Shown: piece after piece, positions 45,000-56,987 of the stretch
How positions within the stretch are numbered: position 1 is the stretch's first letter
Layout: every line of letters starts with the position of its first letter
Origin: Malikia sp.
GTDB lineage: Bacteria; Pseudomonadota; Gammaproteobacteria; Burkholderiales; Burkholderiaceae_C
Direction of reading: 5' to 3'
NCBI RefSeq assembly: GCF_028687635.1
Contig: NZ_JAQTZS010000005.1
Location: 133,475-197,474 of the forward strand
Length of the DNA: 64,000 nucleotides
Position numbers and translations under genes: made by a program
The notes under the pieces: model-generated
Seen by the model: only the letters and a program-made list of their open reading frames with translations
Databases searched by the model: none
What the model was told of the DNA's origin: nothing

Positions 45000-45583
45000 G
45001 TCGAGGACGAGCCCATCTCGCTCAACACTCGTTGCACGCCAGACACGAACTTGCCATAGCTGTGAGAACGGTTATGTTCCGCCCCCCGCAAGTGCTGCGC
45101 CATGGCGCGAGCGCCGGCACCTTTCTGGAAACTGGGAATCAGGCGCTTCAACTCGACGGAGGGTTTTTCCCATGAATCTGGGTGGGCAAACTTCTTTCGT
45201 AGAGCCGGAGTATTGGCCTTGGGTTGTTCAAATGCCGCAGCCACCGCCTCCAGATCGCCCAAGTACCAAGCCTCCAGCTCTTGGCAGGCCAAGCGCACCA
45301 AGGTATCAGGCCGTCCGGCTGCCGCGCAAAGGCCTTTGATCTTCTTCAGCACGGCCACACAATCAGCGGCATCGTTATCACGGACAATCACAAAACGATC
45401 GCCCGGATACTGCCAAGCACTCAGTTTGCGCGGAATGCTCAGGTCCAGGTCTGACTTACCCTGGTGTGCCACACACAAGAAATGCTGCCCGGCCACCCAG
45501 CCTGGCATCAGGCGCGGCAACAAGCCCTCAAGCAGCAGCTTCATCGACGGCTCTTCCAGCAAAAAAACCAGGCGACCCATCAT
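44996..45583 (-). CDS. DUF4276 family protein (Toprim-like) inside the hsd operon
   Basis: 195 residues from the ATG that overlaps the upstream ATPase stop by one nt (TGATG); a longer frame to 45622 would begin inside the ATPase gene. It matches DUF4276: opening [20 protein letters not shown] with acidic Glu10/Glu11, [12 protein letters not shown] with Asp69 and Asp71, then [16 protein letters not shown] and a C-terminal basic part. An early Glu plus a D-x-D resembles the Toprim nuclease/primase fold, so a metal-dependent nucleic acid activity is inferred. Pairs of an ATPase with a Toprim-like protein occur in abortive-infection systems (RloA/RloB and AbiL, PARIS), so it is probably the effector half of such a pair. 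Confidence 0.75.
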   Translation of the reverse strand: MMGRLVFLLEEPSMKLLLEGLLPRLMPGWVAGQHFLCVAHQGKSDLDLSIPRKLSAWQYPGDRFVIVRDNDAADCVAVLKKIKGLCAAAGRPDTLVRLACQELEAWYLGDLEAVAAAFEQPKANTPALRKKFAHPDSWEKPSVELKRLIPSFQKGAGARAMAQHLRGAEHNRSHSYGKFVSGVQRVLSEMGSSST

Positions 45584-46767
45584 CAATTGAGCCCTTCCAG
45601 CAGCCCCTGCTTCCAAAGCCAACCCGGCAAGTCACCTGCGTCGACCAGAGCCCTCAAGTTCGCCGAATCAACCGCACGACTGATCTTTGTAAAACCCTCT
45701 GCCTTTCGCAGGCAATAAATCTCTTCCAGATTCAACGCATTTAGAAAGTCTGGTGAATGGGACGAGATAAAGACCTGCCCACCGCGCCTAGCGTAGGAGC
45801 GGAACTCCTCGGCCAGCTCGGGTAACAGTTCGGGGTAGAGTTGATTTTCGGGCTCCTCCACCGCCAGCAAGGGATAAGGCTGGGGATCGTTGAGCAGCAC
45901 CAGATAAGCGAACATCTTGATCGTTCCGTCCGAGACATGGCGCGCAACGAAGGGGTCCTTGAAGCTGCCATCCTGGAAGCGCAGCACCAGGCGTCCATCC
46001 TCGGTTTGCCTCGGCTCCACCAAGGAAACCCCTGGTACCCGGGATTTCATGGCGGCCAAAATGCGCGAAAAAGCCACGGGGTGATGCTCGAACAGGAAGT
46101 TGGCCACCAGTGGCAAATTGTCGCCACGGGTGGACAGATGTTCAGCAAAACCATCTTCCTGGCTGGGTCGAGCCTCGGACACGTGAAAATCCGAGATATG
46201 CCAGTTCTCGATCATCAAGCGCAAGGCGCTGGCCGCCTTGAAGCGGTCAAACTGTCCCAGGCCCTTGACGGCCAGGATATCCGGTGCATCCAGCGTCTGC
46301 ACCTCTCGTGCCAACTCCTCGTCTTGCTTGGAGAAATCTTCCTCGTTGGTGATGGCGTAGCCCTCGCCTAGCGTGAAGTCCAGGAAGTGGAACGGCTTGC
46401 CATTCGCGCCGCGCTTGTAGCGCAGAATCTCGCGCGCCACCACGGCGCGGCCGGTCTTGTCGGGCTCCACGCGCAGCAAATAGGTGACCAGACGCTCCTT
46501 GCCTGTGATGTCTAGCCGGAACTGCAGGGTCAGCTCAATGGGCTCCTGCGCAAATCCCCTACTGGCCAACTCCTTGAAACCGCCACGCTTGCTCACCGCC
46601 TTGCTCACGTTCATGGCCAAGGCGTCCTTGAGGAACGAAAACACGTCAAAAAGCGTGGATTTTCCGGTGCCATTGGCACCCACCAACACACAAAGACGGG
46701 AAATGCTGCTCAGCTTGGCATGGCGGAACAGCCGGTAGTTCTTGATTTCGATCGATTCAATCTGCAT
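45583..46767 (-). CDS. AAA (OLD/SMC-like) ATPase inside the hsd operon
   Basis: 394 residues, starting at the ATG of [19 protein letters not shown], the usual opening of AAA_15/AAA_21 ATPases; the start lies 11 nt inside hsdS. Walker A is GANGTGKST (30-38). The signature-like and Walker B region is LLAVEEPENQLYPELLPEL near 300, followed by the H-loop ISSHSPDFLNAL. The fold is ABC/SMC-like, as in OLD-family and RloA proteins. It is not part of the classical restriction complex. With the coupled DUF4276 gene it forms a two-gene module, probably a sensor ATPase and effector for phage defence. Its role is inferred from families and position. Confidence 0.8.
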   Translation of the reverse strand: MQIESIEIKNYRLFRHAKLSSISRLCVLVGANGTGKSTLFDVFSFLKDALAMNVSKAVSKRGGFKELASRGFAQEPIELTLQFRLDITGKERLVTYLLRVEPDKTGRAVVAREILRYKRGANGKPFHFLDFTLGEGYAITNEEDFSKQDEELAREVQTLDAPDILAVKGLGQFDRFKAASALRLMIENWHISDFHVSEARPSQEDGFAEHLSTRGDNLPLVANFLFEHHPVAFSRILAAMKSRVPGVSLVEPRQTEDGRLVLRFQDGSFKDPFVARHVSDGTIKMFAYLVLLNDPQPYPLLAVEEPENQLYPELLPELAEEFRSYARRGGQVFISSHSPDFLNALNLEEIYCLRKAEGFTKISRAVDSANLRALVDAGDLPGWLWKQGLLEGLN

Positions 46768-48101
46768 GCTCAGGCTCCGAGTCGTTGGTCCGCGAGCGCG
46801 CGGGACAAGCTGCATTGTCGAGTAGGTCTTGGACTTCCGGTAGCTGGAGCTGGCCGAAAATCAGGCGGGGCAGCAGGGTGTCGCGCAGGGTGGCGAGGGT
46901 TTGGCTGCTCGCATGGTTACCGGCGATGCGTTGCTGCAGGGCCGACGCCGTCTGTCCGAATGCCTCCGCTATTGCCTGTGTTGGCACCGCTACAAGGTAG
47001 CGACCGAGCACGTCATTCTGTATACGTTGGCGACCACTGGTGCCGGACATGCTCTGTATTGCGAACTCACGGAAAGCACCATGACGACACAAGAGGTAAG
47101 CGAAATAGTCAGGAAGCGGCGCCTTTGGACGCAGCACGACAAACTCTGTCGAGCCCCAGCCGGTTTGCCCCTCCGAGAGAAAGTCAACGAAAGCTGTTTT
47201 TCCGTTCTCCAGGCAAGGAGTGATGCGCGCCAACAGCGTATCGCCATTGACGAATTTGCTGCCCGATCCCATCTCGCGCGGAACAGTCGCATCAGCGACA
47301 TGACCCTGTGTGCCTACGCTCGCCATGTCGAGATAAGGAGCCAGTTCACCCTTCTTGAGCTTGCGCGTCGGGTTGATCTCCATGGCTTCGGCCAAAGGCA
47401 GCAGCCGCCACCCCCTCGGCACCACCCCCAACTCCGTCTCCTCGAAGCTGTCAGGGAACAGCGCCGCCGTGGCATCAATCATGCCTTCGGGGGTGCTGCC
47501 TTCCATCTTGGCGCGCACGGGGTCGAAATCGACGAACCACGACTTGAACAGCGCTTGGGCGATGGCTTCGAGCGTGGCGTTGGTTTCACGCAGGAGGGTG
47601 ATGCGGTCGTCTATCGCGCCGAGAGTTTCGGCAACTTCCTTCTGAATATGGAGCGCTGGGGTCGGCACACGAAGCGCTTCCAGAACTGGAATACGAAGGT
47701 TGCTGACAGTGGAGCCAGTACCTTCGTTCCATCCAATCTGATGCTGCAGATAGGGGGACTGAAGCGCGTACAGCAAGAACCGGCCATCAACCTTGTCCGG
47801 GTCAGGGCGAAGTAATACCTGTCGCTGGCCAAGGCAGCACTTTAGGCCAAGAGGAATCTGGCATACCTCGCCCATGGGTGCTTCGCGGGTAATGACCAAG
47901 TCCCCAGCTTGCGGTGCTGCACGTCGGATTCGACCTAGGTAGTGAGCCTCATCGGTAAAACTCGGACTCGAGAGGTCGAGCCTGCCGCCTTTAATGTTCT
48001 GGTTGCGAAGCACCACTACGCCTGAATTCGTCCACGCAGGGGTGGCATGCGGACAATCCACTACAAGCAGGCAAAGGGATTCGAGTGTGTGTTGCTGAAC
48101 T

Positions 48102-48112
<11 letters not shown>
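46757..48112 (-). CDS. hsdS: type I restriction-modification specificity subunit
   Basis: 451 residues. It picks the DNA target for the HsdM/HsdR complex. Two target-recognition domains (about 1-150 and 215-390) are each followed by a conserved helix: [20 protein letters not shown] and, at the second, [20 protein letters not shown] with [10 protein letters not shown]. The central conserved block [16 protein letters not shown] is typical. The halves are full length, so a bipartite target is expected, but its sequence cannot be read from the protein. It overlaps hsdM by 11 nt and the ATPase gene by 11 nt. Confidence 0.93.
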
Positions 48113-49664
<1,552 letters not shown>

Positions 49665-49720
49665 GTGAGGGAAATCGGATAAAGGAGGGCTTGGCGTCGG
49701 TTCGACATCAGGTCAATGTA

Positions 49721-49760
49721 AACTTGATAAGTTTAAAGCAATTCTTCTTCAAGCCGGCAA
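49721..49760 (-). promoter_or_regulatory. candidate promoter and operator of the hsd operon
   Basis: The palindrome AAACTT-GAT-AAGTTT occupies 49721-49735. On the minus strand TTGCCG (49755-49760) and TTTAAA (49733-49738), 16 nt apart, could be -35 and -10 boxes; the palindrome would then cover the -10 and start site, a position suited to repression. The stretch is AT-rich within GC-rich surroundings. No regulator gene is adjacent. Confidence 0.35.
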
Positions 49761-49789
49761 TTTCCTTCGCGATGCCCTGAATGTTGAAA

Positions 49790-49823
49790 GGCCGGCCCGC
49801 GCCCAGACAGACGCGAGCCGGCC
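49790..49823 (-). terminator. possible terminator of ppsA
   Basis: Arms GGCCGGCCCGCG (49790-49801) and CGCG-A-GCCGGCC (49812-49823) pair with one bulge. On the minus strand it is followed by only TTT. It lies about 50 nt past the ppsA stop. Confidence 0.5.
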
Positions 49824-49873
49824 CTGTTGCCGGTCAGAACCAGGCCCTCGGCAGGCCCGGCACAAAGTAGCGA

Positions 49874-52264
<2,391 letters not shown>

Positions 52265-52445
52265 GGATTAGCTCCGTTGATGTTGAAAAACAGGTGCGCC
52301 CGGACCGCAGCGACACATCGTTGTCTTGTTGTGCGCGTCGACCTGCGGCCAGGCGTCGCAAATCGCGATAATCCGAAACATTGTAGGGGCCGCGCGGGCC
52401 GCGCGCCGTCCGTTTCGCGACAATCGAACCGAGGGTAAGTACCAG

Positions 52446-53267
52446 ATGCCGCACCGCACCGCTTTCTTCATTTCCGACGGCACCGGCATCACGGCCGAGA
52501 CCTTCGCCAACGCCATCCTGGCGCAGTTCGAGATCAAGCCGCACCGCATCCGCCTGCCCTTCGTCGACAGCGTGGACAAGGCGCACAACGCGGTGCGCCA
52601 GATCAACCACACGGCCCAGGTCGACGGCGCCCGCCCGCTGGTGTTCACGACCGTGGTCAACATGGACGTGCTCGCGGTGCTCAAGTCCGATTGCAAGGGC
52701 ATGCTGATCGACATGTTCGGCACCTTCATCGCGCCGATCGAGGCCGAGATCGGCATCAAGTCGAATCACCGGGTCGGGCGCTTCTCGGACGTCACGCGCA
52801 GCAAGGAATACCACGACCGGATCGAGGCGATCAACTTCACGCTCGCGCACGACGACGGCCAGACCCATGTCGACCTGGACAACTCCGACCTGATCCTGAT
52901 CGGCGTCAGCCGCAGCGGCAAGACACCGACCTCGCTCTATCTCGCGATGCAGTTCGGGCTCAAGGTCTCGAACTATCCGCTGATTCCGGAGGACTTCGAG
53001 CGCCGCCAGCTGCCGCCCGCGCTGGTGCCGCACAAGAAGAAGCTGTTCGGCCTGACCATCAACCCCGAGCGCCTGAGCGAAATTCGGAATGAGCGCAAGG
53101 CCAACTCGCGCTACGCCAGCCTGCTCAACTGCCGCTACGAGGTCAACGAGGCCGAGGCCATGATGCGGCGCGCCGGCGTGCGCTGGATGTCGACCACCAG
53201 CAAGTCGATCGAGGAGATCTCGACCATCATCCTGCAGGAAGTCAAGCCCGAGCGCCTCGACTATTGA
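52446..53267 (+). CDS. ppsR: PEP synthase regulatory kinase/pyrophosphorylase
   Basis: 273 residues, starting at the ATG of MPHRTAFFISDGTGITAETF, the family N-terminus; the open frame upstream is not conserved. A DUF299-type enzyme that inactivates PEP synthase by ADP-dependent phosphorylation and reactivates it by phosphorolysis. The P-loop GVSRSGKTPTS lies near 153-163. Divergent from its target ppsA across 181 nt that should hold both promoters. Confidence 0.96.
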   Translation: MPHRTAFFISDGTGITAETFANAILAQFEIKPHRIRLPFVDSVDKAHNAVRQINHTAQVDGARPLVFTTVVNMDVLAVLKSDCKGMLIDMFGTFIAPIEAEIGIKSNHRVGRFSDVTRSKEYHDRIEAINFTLAHDDGQTHVDLDNSDLILIGVSRSGKTPTSLYLAMQFGLKVSNYPLIPEDFERRQLPPALVPHKKKLFGLTINPERLSEIRNERKANSRYASLLNCRYEVNEAEAMMRRAGVRWMSTTSKSIEEISTIILQEVKPERLDY

Positions 53268-53285
53268 TTTTCAGGCTGGGCGGCT

Positions 53286-54176
53286 TCAGTAATAGGAGCT
53301 CGCCAGGCGTGTCTTGGAGGTCTCGACCACATGCCGGTAGGCCGCTCCCATCGCGGACAGTTTCAGGATGGAAGCCCGAACCACTTGCTGGTTCGCCAAT
53401 GACTCCTTGCCGGCCTGCCTCGGCGCAAAAAGATACACGCCGACTTTGAAGCTGTCGGCACCGAGGCGAGCCCTGGTCCTGTTGACCGCCTCGGTGAACT
53501 GGGCGTCCTTCTTCATCCATTCATCGATGTCGATCTTGCCGTTGGCGAGATCATCGGTGAGTCCGGCCTGGATGGTTTTCATGTTGATGAAACTCTTGGC
53601 ATCGATGACAGCCGCACCGAAACTGGCCTCGGACTTCAAGTCATCGATGCTCTCCATGAACCGGTAATAGATGGCGGTCGCCGTGACGGCTTCGCTGCCG
53701 AAAGTGTCCACGTCCTTGATGTTGATTGACGACGCGTACAGGAAGGCAAAAAGGCCGGGAGACAAGCGGTTCATGGAGAACGACAGGCTCGCCGACGAGG
53801 TCGATGAAGACTTGGCGGCCTCGGCGACCGTGTTGACCACATCGGTGTAGGCCTGAATGGCCTCCGGGCTCATGGCCGGCTTCTGGGCAGCCGGGTTTTG
53901 CGCCGCCGCGATGGCGGTCAGTGACTTGGTCACGACAGCCGCGATCTTGTCCAGGCTGAACTCGCTGGTGTACTCGGTCTTGATGTCCGAACTGTAGGAA
54001 AGCTCACGGGCGTCCGTCACGCCGGCATCTTTCAAGTGGCCTGCTATCTCGGCGTAGAACCTGGCCTTGTTGTCAGTCTCCTGAGCCAGGATCATTGCCT
54101 GCAGCTTGTCGATTTGACTTTTAGCCGCCACGGTCTTGTCAGCGACGCTCTGAACCGATCCTGAAGTGCATGTCAT
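53286..54176 (-). CDS. unidentified 296-residue protein
   Basis: Not recognised. The start at 54176 is chosen for GGGAG 7-8 nt upstream and the short leader; the frame runs 33 codons further without a good site. The N-terminus (MTCTSGSVQSVADKTVAAKSQ) is not a signal peptide. The protein is mostly helical, Ala/Ser/Lys-rich, with one moderately hydrophobic stretch (LSPGLFAFLYASSINIKDVD, about 135-155) and a Ser-rich segment TVAEAAKSSSTSSASLSFS. No cysteine-based or nucleotide motif is seen apart from Cys3. The C-terminus ends in SSYY. It is convergent with ppsR (18-nt gap). Codon use is less GC-rich than its neighbours, so recent acquisition is possible. Confidence 0.65.
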   Translation of the reverse strand: MTCTSGSVQSVADKTVAAKSQIDKLQAMILAQETDNKARFYAEIAGHLKDAGVTDARELSYSSDIKTEYTSEFSLDKIAAVVTKSLTAIAAAQNPAAQKPAMSPEAIQAYTDVVNTVAEAAKSSSTSSASLSFSMNRLSPGLFAFLYASSINIKDVDTFGSEAVTATAIYYRFMESIDDLKSEASFGAAVIDAKSFINMKTIQAGLTDDLANGKIDIDEWMKKDAQFTEAVNRTRARLGADSFKVGVYLFAPRQAGKESLANQQVVRASILKLSAMGAAYRHVVETSKTRLASSYY

Positions 54177-54321
54177 GTTTTTCTCCCTGTTTGCTAGCGT
54201 TCCTACTCGTATGGCTTTTCGGATGCCGCCCCGCTTTTGAAGTGGCCAATCGACGCCACTGATGCGGTTTCCCACTGCTCATACTGCAAGGGCAATAGGC
54301 GCAAGTCAAGCCGCGTGAGAA

Positions 54322-54397
54322 GGTCCGGGTCGGGGAGGCGCCGGGTGACGATTTGTGCTCGCACCATGAGGAGCCCGGCGCCTCCCCGACCCGGACC
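54322..54397. repeat. perfect 24-bp inverted repeat
   Basis: Arm 54322-54345 is the exact reverse complement of 54374-54397, with a 28-nt loop. It lies just past the 3' end of the exonuclease fusion gene (stop at 54406) and about 145 nt before the unidentified gene. No T-run flanks it in either direction. Confidence 0.95.
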
Positions 54398-54405
54398 CCA
54401 GACCT

Positions 54406-56616
54406 TCAGTACTTGAGCCTGGCGTAGTAGGTCTGCTGCGCGGCGGCCCTGGCCTGGCCCAGGGTGTGGATGCCCTTCTCGGCCAGCAGCGGAATCAGCC
54501 GCAGGAAGATCTCGGCCGTGACGATGGCGTCGCCCAACGCGTTGTGGCGCCCCGTCACCGCGATGTTGAAGCGCTGCGCGATGGCCTCGATCCGGTGCGA
54601 TTCCTGGCTCGGGTGCACCAGCGCCGACAGCAGCAGGGTGTCGAGCACGGGCTGGTCGAACAGGATGCCGCTGCTGGCCTCCTTGAGTTGGAGGAAGCGC
54701 AGGTCGAACGCGGCGTTGTGGCCGACCAGCACGGTGTCGCGCGTGAAGGCGTGGAACACCGGCAGCACCTGATCTATCGTCGGCTGGCCCCGGACCATGC
54801 CCTGTTCGATGCCGTGGATGGGGATGCCGGCCGGCGGGATCATGCACTGCGGATCGACCAGCTGGTCGTAGGTTTCCTGGCGCAACAGCCTGCCGTTGAC
54901 GATGCGAACGGCGCCGATCTGCAGGATCTCGTCGCCGCCGGTCGGGTTCAGCCCGGTGGTCTCGGTGTCGAACACGGTGTAGGACAGCGCGGTCAGCGGC
55001 CGGTCGTCGAGCGCGCTGGCCTGTTCCGAGCGGCTGAACAGGTCGAAATCGTAGAACTCGGGCCGCCCCGGGGCCTCGGCGGCCCGCTGCGCCTGGGCCT
55101 GCCGGGGCGAGACGCCGGGCAGCAGGAAGCGGAAGAAGGACAGGTGCCGGGCGCGGTCGCGCTCGAACCAGAGCGCGCCGCCGTGGCGCTCGACCACGTC
55201 GCGCACCGAGAAGGCGTGGCTCTCCGACCCGATGCGCACCGGGTCGAGCTCCCAACCCATGACGGTCTCGGTGCTGATCGCGGGGCCGATCCACATCAGG
55301 TCGAGGTGGACCTTGGACGGCCCTTGCGGCGCGGGCTGCAAGCGGAGCTGGACGAAACGCACATCGAACTCCTCCTGCAACCGGGCCGAGAGATAGACCA
55401 GTGCCTGCAGCAGGCTGTAGCTCTCGATGCGCAACCAGGCGCTGACATCGACCTCGGCCTCGCGCGCCGACAAGCCGGCCTGCTCGGCGATGCGGCGCTG
55501 CGCGGCGGCAACGAAATCGCTGCCCAGCATGTCCTCCATCGGCCAGCGGCTGGCCACGCGCTCGGAGGCCTGGCTCATCAGCGGCTTGAGGCGTTCGCCC
55601 ATGGCCAGCACCTCGTCGCGCACGACTCGCAGGAAGCGCTCGCGCATGGCGGGCTCCAGATCGGGAAAATCCAGCATCTCGACCGCTGCCTGGATGTTGG
55701 CCAGCGAGGCCCGGCTGCCCTCGGTCAGCGCCAGCAGCGCCCGGTCGCGCGCGGCCTCCTGCTCGTAATCGGGCATCACGTCGTCGAGCATCAGCACATA
55801 GCCCGCGATCTCCTGCGCGGCGTCCGAGCCGGCACCCGGACCAGCATCAAGCGGCTGACGCACCGGCGCGAGCTGGACCCGCAGCAGCTGGCCCGCAGGC
55901 GTGAGCGTGACGAACTGGGCCGAGGGCTGGGCGGCACCGCGCCGCATGCGCTGGCGCACGGTCTCCAGCGCGTGCGCGACCAGCTTGCGGTCGAACAGGT
56001 CATGAATGGAGCGGCCCAGGCCCAGCAGGCCGGCCGTATCCGCTGAGCCCGCCGGGCGGGCCGATTCCGCCAGGGCCTGGAACTGGGCGCGGGCGCGCTG
56101 GTTGTAGAGCAGGATGCGGCCTTCGAGGTTGCAGACCACCACGCTCTGGGTCAGCTCGGACATCAGCGCGGCCAGGCGCGACTTTTCCTGCTCGATGCGC
56201 TGGGCGGCGGCCTGGACCTTGGCGTCCATCTCGCGCCGTAGGGTCTCGCGCTGCTCCACCAGCTGGTTGAACAGCACGGTGAGCGCGCGCGTCTCGGGGT
56301 TGCCCGCCGGCGCCAGCTCGCGGACCACGTCGGTGCGCAGCAGGATCTGCGCCTCCTCGGCCAGGCGGACCGAGGGGGTGACCCAGAAATCGAACCAGCG
56401 CTTGAGCCCGTAGGCAATCGCCGCGATGCCGCCAGCCCAGGTCAGCCCGACCGCCACCAGGTGCGGGCCGATCAGCTCAAGGGCCGCCTCGCGCTGGACC
56501 GGGTCCAGGGTCAGCGCGACCAGCGCGAAGGTCAGCGCCAGCCAGGCGACCGAGGCGACGGCGGCCACCGCCAGCATCAGCCACAGGCGCCGGTCGGTCC
56601 GGCCCGGCCTGATCAT
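54406..56616 (-). CDS. membrane sensor pseudokinase fused to a DnaQ-type 3'-5' exonuclease
   Basis: 736 residues. Two membrane helices (about 11-36 and 47-68), a HAMP-like linker with coiled coil (to 150), a PAS-like domain (about 150-270, VVVCNLEGRILLYNQRARAQ), then a degenerate histidine-kinase core: the usual H-box reads LTEGSRASLANIQAAVEM with no His, and the ATP-binding part lacks a clear N-box. The last 200 residues are an intact DEDDh exonuclease: FDTETTGLNPTGGDEILQIG (near 548), GHNAAFDLRFL, and HNALGDAIVTAEIF. It is encoded after a receiver and a kinase with 4-nt overlaps, so it probably responds to the same pathway. Relatives occur beside SLC5-type kinases in other proteobacteria. 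Its DNA or RNA target is unknown. Confidence 0.8.
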   Translation of the reverse strand: MIRPGRTDRRLWLMLAVAAVASVAWLALTFALVALTLDPVQREAALELIGPHLVAVGLTWAGGIAAIAYGLKRWFDFWVTPSVRLAEEAQILLRTDVVRELAPAGNPETRALTVLFNQLVEQRETLRREMDAKVQAAAQRIEQEKSRLAALMSELTQSVVVCNLEGRILLYNQRARAQFQALAESARPAGSADTAGLLGLGRSIHDLFDRKLVAHALETVRQRMRRGAAQPSAQFVTLTPAGQLLRVQLAPVRQPLDAGPGAGSDAAQEIAGYVLMLDDVMPDYEQEAARDRALLALTEGSRASLANIQAAVEMLDFPDLEPAMRERFLRVVRDEVLAMGERLKPLMSQASERVASRWPMEDMLGSDFVAAAQRRIAEQAGLSAREAEVDVSAWLRIESYSLLQALVYLSARLQEEFDVRFVQLRLQPAPQGPSKVHLDLMWIGPAISTETVMGWELDPVRIGSESHAFSVRDVVERHGGALWFERDRARHLSFFRFLLPGVSPRQAQAQRAAEAPGRPEFYDFDLFSRSEQASALDDRPLTALSYTVFDTETTGLNPTGGDEILQIGAVRIVNGRLLRQETYDQLVDPQCMIPPAGIPIHGIEQGMVRGQPTIDQVLPVFHAFTRDTVLVGHNAAFDLRFLQLKEASSGILFDQPVLDTLLLSALVHPSQESHRIEAIAQRFNIAVTGRHNALGDAIVTAEIFLRLIPLLAEKGIHTLGQARAAAQQTYYARLKY

Positions 56617-56987
56617 GCGCCGGCTCCGAGCAGGCCGCGCACCTTGTCGACCAGTTCCCGGGTCGAGAAGGGCTTGGTCATGTAGTCATTGGCGCCCAGC
56701 GCCAGACCCTTGGCCATGTCGGTGTCGCGGCCCTTGGCGGTCAGCATCAGGATGCGCAGCGCCGACAGCTCGTCGCGCTCGCGCACGGCCTGCAGCACGT
56801 CGAAGCCGCTCTTGATCGGCATCATGACGTCGAGCAGCACCAGGTCGGGCCGCTGCTGCAGGATGGCGTCGAGCGCCTCCTGCCCGTCGCGCGCGACCAG
56901 CACCTGGTAGCCCTCGCGCTTCATCAGGAATTCAAGCGAGAGCAGGATGTTGGGCTCGTCGTCGGCGATCAGTATCTTGGCGCTCAT
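56613..56987 (-). CDS. stand-alone response regulator receiver
   Basis: 124 residues, receiver domain only. Acidic pair Asp9-Asp10 with Glu11 (ADDEP), phospho-acceptor Asp53 in LLDVMMP, Thr83 in MLTAKG, and Lys105 in TKPFSTREL. No output domain follows, so signalling must go through a partner. It overlaps the kinase gene upstream and the exonuclease fusion gene downstream by 4 nt each. The fusion protein with its pseudokinase core is the obvious candidate partner. Confidence 0.92.
   Translation of the reverse strand: MSAKILIADDEPNILLSLEFLMKREGYQVLVARDGQEALDAILQQRPDLVLLDVMMPIKSGFDVLQAVRERDELSALRILMLTAKGRDTDMAKGLALGANDYMTKPFSTRELVDKVRGLLGAGA

Noticed and set aside
53242..53520. Short minus-strand frame over the end of ppsR
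   Set aside because: Out of frame with the unidentified gene, no ribosome binding site, no family features.
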